Shown: one piece after another, positions 46,659-54,402 of the stretch
How the letters are laid out: the number at the start of each line of letters is the position of its first letter
Position numbering within the stretch: the stretch's first letter is position 1
DNA from: Smittia aterrima
Taxonomy: Eukaryota; Arthropoda; Insecta; Diptera; Chironomidae
NCBI GenBank assembly: GCA_033063855.1
Contig: CP093831.1
Coordinates: 28,334,001 to 28,398,000, forward strand
Reading direction: 5' to 3'
Length of the DNA stretch: 64,000 nt
The notes under the pieces: model-generated
Told to the model about the DNA's origin: nothing
What the model saw: only the letters and a program-made list of their open reading frames with translations
Databases searched by the model: none
Made by a program: the position numbers and the translations under genes

Positions 46659-47882
46659 TCAGTGAGATTTGCTTTCCATGTGTTGCTTCATATCACGGAA
46701 TTTTGGCATTTGATGATTGCAGGTCGGACACTTGTAACATTTGGGTCCGATGTGAATTTTCTCATGCTTTTTCAGTTCTTTGATATTTTCAAACTTTTGT
46801 TTACACTTCTGAAAGTGACAACGCAAAGATTTGTCTCCTGATGGATGAAGCGCTGCAATGTGTCCTTTCAAAGTATGTTTACTAATTGATCTTTTACAAA
46901 TTGGACATGAAACTTTCAAATGATTTGGCATGTGTTGTCTAATTAAATATTTGTTTCTGAACTTTTTGTCACACAAGTCGCACTGAACTTCATTCTTATC
47001 ATGATCTCTTAAGTTGTGTTGGTATAAATTAATCTTCTTGGAGAAAACTTTATCGCAAACTTCACAATTGAACTTTGTTGTGGACGAATGTTGATCAATG
47101 TGTGGCGTTAGACGATGCTCAGAGAACATTCGCTGGCAAATCGGACAAGCAACTTTGCAATGAGATTGAATATGCTGCCGAAGAATCATCTTATTTTTGA
47201 AGATCTTACCACAAACATCGCAATGGAACTTCTTTTCGCTATGAATATTATTTTCATGCTGTTTTAAACTTTTTATCGTTGCAAATGATCGAGTGCAAGA
47301 TCCACATTCAAACTTTGTTTGTGGTTCCAAAGCGAAAACTCCGTGGCGATGCTGCTGCTGATGAATTTTAAAACTTTCTTTTTGGGCAAAAGTTTTTTGG
47401 CAAGTTTCGCAGTAAAAATTTTTCACATGAATCTGAAAATGATTTTGAAGACTATCTTTGTTTAAAGTTTTGAATTCGCATTTAGTGCAATGCCAACTAA
47501 TTCCCTTGCGATGATCTTCGTTGATGTGAGTCGTTTTGCAGTTGCTGCAGTCAAATTTAAGATCGCAAAAGCGACATTCATCAATTTCTTTTGATTTGCT
47601 CATCAAATTACATTTTCCACATTTTTGAAAACCTTTGCAAGTTTCTAAATGTTTACCCAATGTACTTGATTGCCTAGCCGCAAACTCACAATTGCCACAA
47701 ACGAAATAAGATTGAAACATCTTAGCTGGATGTTTCTTCCAAGTTTTGTCAAATTTTCCTAAAACTATTTTCACTTCCTTTACTTCAAACTCTGGCTCTG
47801 GATCGTCCGGCATAATGAAGACGAAATGTCTTTCGGGTTCGTGTTTGATGTTGTCAACGATAACTTGAGAATAGTCGGCCAT
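46659..47882 (-). CDS. C2H2 zinc-finger protein, copy 1
   Basis: This is an intronless 407-aa frame, probably a nuclear DNA-binding protein. After an acidic N terminus (MADYSQVIVDNIKHEPERHF, with PDDPEPEFEVKEVKI) come about a dozen Cys2His2-type units. Examples are FYCETCQKTFAQKESFKIHQ, FHCDVCGKIFKNKMILRQH and FNCEVCDKVFSKKINLYQH. Several are short or degenerate (CPICQRMFSEHRLTPH), and the final unit ends YKCPTCNHQMPK. Linkers are not the TGEKP type. No ZAD, KRAB or BTB domain is seen. It is a tandem duplicate of the next gene, with shared flanks. Confidence 0.85.
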   Translation of the reverse strand: MADYSQVIVDNIKHEPERHFVFIMPDDPEPEFEVKEVKIVLGKFDKTWKKHPAKMFQSYFVCGNCEFAARQSSTLGKHLETCKGFQKCGKCNLMSKSKEIDECRFCDLKFDCSNCKTTHINEDHRKGISWHCTKCEFKTLNKDSLQNHFQIHVKNFYCETCQKTFAQKESFKIHQQQHRHGVFALEPQTKFECGSCTRSFATIKSLKQHENNIHSEKKFHCDVCGKIFKNKMILRQHIQSHCKVACPICQRMFSEHRLTPHIDQHSSTTKFNCEVCDKVFSKKINLYQHNLRDHDKNEVQCDLCDKKFRNKYLIRQHMPNHLKVSCPICKRSISKHTLKGHIAALHPSGDKSLRCHFQKCKQKFENIKELKKHEKIHIGPKCYKCPTCNHQMPKFRDMKQHMESKSH

Positions 47883-48200
47883 TATGAATTTTTAACTTTC
47901 TCTGGAGATGTTAACTGTTCGAAGGATAAACTTAGAATGAAGTTTCTTTGTTTCAAGTTGCCAATTTATATCATTTTTTACCTAAATTAGCAAAGACCTA
48001 ATTACTCTTCGGTTAAAAATCCTTCACTACCTGAGTAGTTCTAAGTTGGGAATTCCCAAACACAAAAAATGTGTGTTGTGTAAATCCAATAAAATTTTTT
48101 TATAATTAATTTTATTGCATAAATTGCATAAATTATAATGAGCAAATTTTTCTTTCCTCTGAGCTCAGTTCTTTCCCTCTAGGCTTCTCTTTATGTGTCA

Positions 48201-48244
48201 CTCCGGCATCAACACATTTTTAAAAAAATTGTGTAGGCCCGGAG
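48201..48244 (-). mobile_element. Terminal 44 bp of the CTCCGGCC-ended element
   Basis: CTCCGGCATC at one side and TAGGCCCGGAG at the other enclose an A/T run. The reverse complement matches 55,318-55,375, the right end of the insertion in IR copy I, including flanking CAATACTC and GGAGTGA. Confidence 0.6.
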
Positions 48245-48286
48245 TATTGCTTTTGTGCAGAAAAAAAATTCTTACCAACCACTTTT

Positions 48287-48666
48287 TAGGGTTTTTCACC
48301 CTATTGTGATCGCTTTGTCCGTGGTCCGTGATTGAGATAACTCGCGAACGCGATGAGCTAGCGAATTATTTTTTTCGCCAATCGATAGAGAATTTAATTG
48401 GCAGAACAACTTTTGAGGATTTTTGGCTAGCTCATCAGGATCGGGCCCAAAACCTGGAATCTCCATACAAAAAGTCGATTTTTAGTTTTGAAATAAGTTT
48501 TCTCGAAATTGGAAGCACATTCCCGCTGTGACTTATTCACAAGAAGTGATCAGCATGTTGAACCGAGTGCATGAATCTTATAGCTGACCAGATCTGGGTC
48601 CACCTTGGACCAGGTAACCCAGTAAAGCCCAACTCCTGTAACCAGTCCGACGGATGAAAAACCCTA
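48287..48666. repeat. Dispersed repeat with TAGGGTTTTTCA inverted ends
   Basis: The left end TAGGGTTTTTCACC and the right end GGATGAAAAACCCTA are inverted. The interior contains the reverse of the 'GTGGGCC' repeat. Collinear sequence at 9,256-9,960 continues past the right end, so the true element may be larger than these 380 bp. Confidence 0.5.
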
Positions 48667-48889
48667 CAGTAAGTTCGGTTCGAACTGCTACTGCCACTTG
48701 TTTGTTTTCTGTGTCACATTCCAGGCTCGCAGACACGCATGATCATCTCAACGCTAGAAATTCTGCTGATATCAACGAGAGTTGATAGAACCCTAATCTA
48801 AGAAAAAAGTCAATCTTGACTCGACTTGAAACAAAAGTCACTGGAAAAATAGATTAAAACTCGTTGCATTTAACGCGATGTTTTTGGAG

Positions 48890-49161
48890 TAAGAAAGTTT
48901 GATAATTCAGTTACTTCTAAGTTGGCAATTTATTTCATTTTTTTAACTAAACTAGCAACGATCTAATAACTTTTCGATTCAATTTCTAAACGGCTTTAAA
49001 GTCCTTTCATCAGGTAGTTCTGAGAATCTTTAGTTTACCTTTCTCCAAGAGATCTTCTGAAAATGAATTAAAGACACGAAAAAAATGGAAACGTTTGATT
49101 ATAGAAATTTGATTTATTTTTCAAATATTGCGAATAATTTCAAACTAAAATTAATTCAAGC
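48890..49161. repeat. Duplicated 3' flank of the zinc-finger genes
   Basis: It matches 46,380-46,658 (AGTTTGATAATTCAGTTACT onward) nearly base for base, apart from small gaps. The 5' flanks (47,883-48,060 and 50,389-50,570) also match. The duplicated unit is therefore about 2 kb and includes more than the coding region. Confidence 0.75.
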
Positions 49162-50388
49162 TCAGTGAGATTTGCTTTCCATGTGTAGCTTCATATCAAT
49201 GAATTTTGGCGTTTGATGATTGCAGGTCGGACACTTGTAACATTTGGGTCCAATATGAATTTTCTCGTGCTTTCTCAATTCTTTGATATTTTCAAACTTT
49301 TGACGACACTTGTGAATACAACAACGCAAAGATTTCTCTCCTGATGGATGAAGCGCTTTCATGTGTTCTTTCAAAGCAAATTTGGCAATTGATCTTTTAC
49401 AAATTGTACATGAAACTTTCAAATGATTATACATGTGTAGTCTAAGTAAATGTTTGTTTCTGAACTTTTTACCGCACAAATCGCAGTGAGATTCATTCTT
49501 ATCATGAATGCATAAGTTATGCTGGTATAAACTATTCTTGTTGGTAAAATCTTTGTCGCAAACTTCACAATTGAACTTTGTTGTGGACGAATGCTGCTCA
49601 ATGTGATCAGTTAGACGATCCTCAATGAACATTCGCTGACAAATCGGGCATGAAACTTTGTAGTGAGTTTGCATATGTTGCCGAAGAATCATCTTAGTTT
49701 TGGGTATCTTACCACAAATATCGCAATAGAACCTCTTTTCACTATGAATGTACTTTTCATGTTGATTTAATCTTAATTTAGTTGCAAATGATCGAGTGCA
49801 AGATCCGCATTCAAACTTTATTTGTGGTTCCAAAGCGAAAACTCCGTGTCGATGCTGCTGTTGATGAATTTTAAAACTTTCTTTTATTGCAAATGATTTT
49901 TTGCAAGTTTCGCAGTAAAAACTTTTCACATGAATCTGAAAATGTTTTCGAAAACTATCTTTGTTCAAAGTTTTATATTCGCATTTAGTGCAATGCCAAT
50001 AAGTTCCCTTGCGATAAACTTCATTGATGTGATTCGTTTTACAGTTGCTGCAGTTGAATTGGAGATCACAGAAGACACATTTCTCAATATTTTCTGATTT
50101 GCTCATCAAATTACATTTTTCACATTTTTGAAAACCTTTGCAAGATTTTAAATGGGTAGCTAAGTCTTGTGATTTTCTAGTTGTAAACTCACATTTGCCA
50201 CAAACGAAATAAGAATAAAACAACTTTGCTGGACATTTTTTCCATCCTCGGTCAAACTTCCTCAAAACAATCTTCACCTCTTTCACTTCTTCAAACTCTG
50301 GCTCTGGATCTTCCGGCATAATGAAGACGAAATGTCTTTCTGGTTCGTGTTTGATGTTGTCAACGATAACTTGAGAATAATCGGCCAT
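49162..50388 (-). CDS. C2H2 zinc-finger protein, copy 2
   Basis: This is an intronless 408-aa paralog of copy 1 with the same N terminus and order of fingers. Differences cluster in finger helices and linkers (for example FYCDICGKIPKTKMILRQH against FHCDVCGKIFKNKMILRQH), where the Phe of one finger has become Pro. Both copies are open throughout, so both are probably expressed. The 5' flank beyond 50,570 is shared for about 80 bp more and then gives way to a dispersed repeat. Confidence 0.85.
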   Translation of the reverse strand: MADYSQVIVDNIKHEPERHFVFIMPEDPEPEFEEVKEVKIVLRKFDRGWKKCPAKLFYSYFVCGKCEFTTRKSQDLATHLKSCKGFQKCEKCNLMSKSENIEKCVFCDLQFNCSNCKTNHINEVYRKGTYWHCTKCEYKTLNKDSFRKHFQIHVKSFYCETCKKSFAIKESFKIHQQQHRHGVFALEPQIKFECGSCTRSFATKLRLNQHEKYIHSEKRFYCDICGKIPKTKMILRQHMQTHYKVSCPICQRMFIEDRLTDHIEQHSSTTKFNCEVCDKDFTNKNSLYQHNLCIHDKNESHCDLCGKKFRNKHLLRLHMYNHLKVSCTICKRSIAKFALKEHMKALHPSGEKSLRCCIHKCRQKFENIKELRKHEKIHIGPKCYKCPTCNHQTPKFIDMKLHMESKSH

Positions 50389-50647
50389 GATGAACTTTTA
50401 ACTTTCTCTGGAGATGTTAACTGATCGAAGTCTAAACTTAGAATGAACTTTCTTTGTTTCAAGTTGACAATTTAAAGCATTTTTCTACCTAAATTAGCAA
50501 AGACCTAATTACTCTTCGGTTCAAAACTCTTTGCTACCTGAGTAGTTCTAAGTTGGAAATTCCCAACAAAAAAATGTGTGTTATGTAGATCTAATAAAAT
50601 TTTACCAAACAGCATAAAATATAACGAGCAAATTTTACTTCTTTTCT

Positions 50648-50735
50648 CTGAGCTCACCAGACTCCAGCCCCGTGGGCCCGAACCACTTGAGCTGTCAAAT
50701 TCATCATTGATCAGCCCCGTCTCATCCATAAAACC
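50648..50735 (+). repeat. Partial copy of the 'GTGGGCC' repeat
   Basis: CCAGACTCCAGCCCCGTGGG and TCTCATCCATAAAA match 7,615-7,690 in the same orientation. It is short and cut on both sides. Confidence 0.65.
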
Positions 50736-51029
50736 AAATGGCTAAAACCGGAATTACAGTAGCTAGCTTCCCTTCTCGACTAGATAAAATTGATTTAAGT
50801 GAATGAATAGTAATTGAGTGAGTAGTCGAGAAGAGAAGAGCGAAGAGATCTCACAGGCAATGTCATGAAGTCATGTTCAATCTCTTTTTATTTCTAATGT
50901 TCAATGATTTTCTCGTTGTGACTGAATCTTCATACGACCAACAATTGAGAGTAAAAAAAATCTATTTTTGCAATTCGTAAACTCTCGAATGGAAATCTGT
51001 GACAGTAGCAATTGAAAACTGTGATTGAA

Positions 51030-51772
51030 ATGTTTATTCTGAACAACAAGTGAGTTCGCTTTATTGACTAAGAATCATTTACTAAGTGTCTCTCTTAATA
51101 GATTGACGATTGCATTGCTCTTAGTAGCATTAGCCAGCGGATTAGATGCCATCGTCGTGAATTGCGAGTTTTACGTCACCAACAGAGAAACTTTCGGACC
51201 ACTCGACAAACCTTATCAATGCGCAGCGAAAGATTTGACTGTCTCGGGCTACCAAACCGTAGACAAGGTCAATGGAAATCATTTAACTGGTCGCACACAC
51301 GACGACACGAAACTGCTGAGCATGAAGAAAATTAAATGCGAGCGGCTTCCCAAAGGTTTCGACACTTTCTTCAAGAATCTCGAAGGACTTTTCGCTTTCT
51401 CGACTGGATTGAAAACTGTCGTGAAGGAAGATTTGGTCGGCTTTCCCAAGCTGCGTTACTTGGACATGGGATTCAATCACATCACGACATTACCGAGCAA
51501 TACGTTTGAGGGAAATCCTGATCTTGAGTGGATCGACTTCTCCGACAATAAGTTGAACAACATTGGCGTGAACTTGGTAAGAACTTTTAATTGCGAATCT
51601 TTTGTTTTCTAATTGAATTTAAATATTTCTTTAGTTCGTTCCACTCACAAAACTCAACTACGCTGACTTCCAATCGAATCGTTGTGTTGACAAGAGAGCT
51701 CAGGATAAAACAAATTTGCACGAGCTTGAACTTGTCTTGAAGAGCGTTCCCTGCAAATTGAATGATGTTTAA
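51030..51772 (+). CDS. Small secreted leucine-rich-repeat protein
   Basis: Exons 51030-51049, 51102-51576 and 51635-51772 join in frame to about 210 aa. The short first exon (MFILNN) completes a signal peptide with exon 2 (LTIALLLVALASGLDA). The mature protein starts IVVNCEFYV with paired Cys, followed by four or five leucine-rich repeats. The clearest are LVGFPKLRYLDMGFNHITTL and FEGNPDLEWIDFSDNKL. A C-terminal cap has CVDKRAQDKTNLHELE and a final Cys. Introns are 52-58 bp with GTGAGT and GTAAGA donors. Diptera have many such small secreted LRR proteins; the partner and tissue are unknown. It reads in the same direction as the SDR gene 215 bp downstream. Confidence 0.85.
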
Positions 51773-51986
51773 ACAAACTTTTGTTTATTTTGAAATAAAT
51801 TTCGTTGATGAACTGTGATCTTCCAACCGATAATCAAAATCATTAAAGATGCGTCTACGATCATCACAAAATCCGGTTTTCATCTCCGCTCATTTTCTAT
51901 TCGTTCGATGACAATGTTTCGGAAAGGTTTAGTCGCGTTTCTTGTTTTAAATTGAGAAGATTGTCGTCGCATCGGAACTCTCAAAG

Positions 51987-53144
51987 ATGACTGACGACGC
52001 TCAAAAAACATTAAAATCAACTTTAGTTGAAGTTCTTTCTGTGATTTTTGATGTCGTCTCTTGCTTCGTTCTTGCAATTCCAATTTTCCTTTACGAAGCT
52101 TTCAGATTGATCTACAGAAGTCGCAAAGACATTCGAGGCAAACTCGCTTTGGTTACCGGCGGTGGAAATGGATTAGGTCGTGAGATCTGTTTGAAGTTAG
52201 CTGATGAAGGTTGTAATGTTGTAGTTATCGATGTGAATCTCAAAGCTGCTGAGAAGACAGCTGAGGAAGTTAGATCGAGAGGATTGAAATCCAAGGCCTT
52301 CAAAGTTGATGTAACAAAGTCCGAAGAGATTTTGAAGATGCGCGAAGAGTTGTGTAATGACCTTGGGCCAGTTGATATCTTGGTGAGTTAAACTTTCTTC
52401 TCTTCCGTGATCATTAAGTCATTCAAACATTCGATTTAGATCAACAATGCTGGATTAATGTCAAATGCAAACATGGACGAGAAAGCAGAGAACATTGAAG
52501 CGATGGTTAAAGTTAACGTGCTGGGTCCAATTCTGGTAAATTTCTAACTCAAGTGAGCAATCAATTTTACTGATTTTGCATAATTTGTCTCGTTCAAGAT
52601 GTCAAAGTACTTCCTCGAGCAGATGAAGGAGCAGCAAAGTGGTCACATTGTGTGCATTGCTTCGTTAAGCGGACTCCATGCGACGCCCTTCTCAGTTCCT
52701 TACTCATCAACAAAGTTTGGAATAAAAGGTTTCATGGCAGCTCTGACTGAGCACTTGAGGCTTGAAGACTGGAGATCGAAAATTAAGACCACTTGTGTCT
52801 TTCCCTATTATATCAAGACGAGAGCTGATGTTATTGATTTCCTCAATCCAAAGTTAGTCATTTTTCTTCCTTTTCTTCGAGTCCACTTGATTGCATTCAA
52901 TTAACGTATTTTCTTTCTTTTCAGCATCCGATATCCAGCACTTGAGATTGACGAAACAGCTCATGAGGTTGTTCAAGGAATTTTGAGGGAAGACATCACT
53001 TTAACGATTCCGAAGAATCAGAAACCGCTCGTGACGTTCATGAACGCTCTACCGCTGAGAGTTCAAGAGCTAGTTCGAGATCGTGTGTTGCGTGAATACG
53101 AGTTCGTCAACAAAGAATGTAAGCTCAACTTCGATTTCAAATGA
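51987..53144 (+). CDS. Membrane-anchored short-chain dehydrogenase/reductase (SDR16C type)
   Basis: Exons 51987-52382, 52440-52535, 52599-52852 and 52925-53144 give about 321 aa. An N-terminal hydrophobic segment (residues about 18-43) should anchor it to the ER or lipid droplets. The Rossmann fold shows TGGGNGLG (57-64) for the cofactor, with Asp at the end of strand 2 (VVIDVN) favouring NAD(H), and NNAG (134-137). The catalytic Ser186, Tyr199 and Lys203 are all present (YSSTK). The best match in memory is the SDR16C group (RDH10, HSD17B11/13 and insect homologs), which oxidise retinoids, steroids or other hydrophobic alcohols. The real substrate is unknown. AATAAA follows the stop. Confidence 0.88.
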
Positions 53145-54243
53145 GATTTTAGATCGCAATCTTCCTCTTAATAAAAAAGTAAAGAAAGGAAAACCGAAAC
53201 CTTGTTTCCAATTATTTTCCTTTATGTAAATTTCCTTGCTTCCTCACTCGGATTTTCAATTTTCTATCAGACATAAAATCATTATTTCGTCTCACTCGAA
53301 TGGCAGAAATAGAAAATAACGAAATGAAAAGAAACTCTCGACACTTGGAGCTTGGAAAATGGAAAATGCGAAGCCCAAAAGAAAAAAAGGTTTCAATCGA
53401 TCGAATCCATAAAAATGAGAAGCATAATCAAAAACGACTTAAGAATGCGTTCAATCATCTCCAAGGAAGCAAAGCCAAGTTTGGCTGTGCATCGTCTTAC
53501 ACGCCACGAGTGCTTTCGAAATGAAAAATCGAAATCCATTCACTTGAGAAGCGACTCCCGGAAAAGCGATATCTTGGGCGCATTTCATTTGATGTTCTTT
53601 TCTTCCTTTCGTCTTTAAATTTCTCGCTCAATGGCTTTCCTTTCATTTCTTTCCGGGGGGAGAGATGTTTTATTTGGCATCCAATGATGCATGTAAAATC
53701 ATCAGTGGTTTCGTTTGCCTCGCTCACCCGTTAAACACGTTCGAGTGATGAGGGGAAGGAAAGTGAAAATAAATCGATTTCTGCCTTTAAGGTTCATTTC
53801 ATTCGACTCTCTTTCACTTCGTCGATGAGGGTGGTTAAGCTTAAGAAAATATTTACCTTTTTTTCGCCTTCGTTTCTTTATGTTCTTTAATACAAGTGTA
53901 TGAAGGCTAATAATCTCGAATGTATTCTCGAACGTGAATCGAATGAAATTGATGCTTCAGATCAATCGGAAGAGTTTAAAGGAAAACATTGTTAGACTTG
54001 TCATTGTGAGTTTTTGTTCATAAATCATTGAAATAATTAATTTCTCTGCCAATCCTTGTAAACACAATTGCAAAGAAAACAGTTAAAATGTCAATTGAAA
54101 AATCATCAACAGTCTTGAACATCTTCTTACACTCTAACCTCCCTAAAGTGTCCACCTAAAAGCCAGGCCTTGAAGTGGACACACCTGGAGGTGGGCACTT
54201 GTTTTATCGAAGGTCAGTCACGCTCAATGTGTAACTGAAAATG
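53145..54243. other. Gene-free stretch before IR copy I
   Basis: No gene is supported. It contains the left member of the 160-bp direct repeat (53,922-54,084) and a short inverted motif at 54,150-54,200 (AGTGTCCACCTAAAAG, with GAAGTGGACACACCTGG). Confidence 0.4.
53922..54084 (+). repeat. 160-bp direct repeat, left copy
   Basis: From TATTCTCGAACGTGAATCGA to CAATTGCAAAGAAAACAGTT it matches 57,222-57,379 in the same orientation, with a few substitutions and one short gap. The two copies bracket IR copy I and its promoter. Confidence 0.85.
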
Positions 54244-54279
54244 TTCTTGAGGTCTTGAATATTTTCTCACGCTGATAAC
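54244..54279 (+). promoter_or_regulatory. Conserved upstream block of IR copy I
   Basis: GTCTTGAATATTTTCTCA, then GCTGATAA, matches the blocks upstream of copies A, C and E, again about 70-105 bp before the Inr. Confidence 0.5.
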
Positions 54280-54345
54280 ACTCGTCCTACTCTCCATAAC
54301 ACAAAACATGTCTTGTACATCGATTGGAGAAGCCATTTAGTTCTG

Positions 54346-54379
54346 TCAGTTGAGTGGATTTCTTCGAGTTATTAAGTTG
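54346..54379 (+). promoter_or_regulatory. Inr + DPE core promoter of IR copy I
   Basis: TCAGT (A+1 at 54348), AGTTG at exactly +28 (54375), with GGATTTCTTCGAGTTATT between. It is the same as the A/C/E type. Confidence 0.65.
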
Positions 54380-54402
54380 GAAAAAAATAATTTGGAAAGA
54401 AA

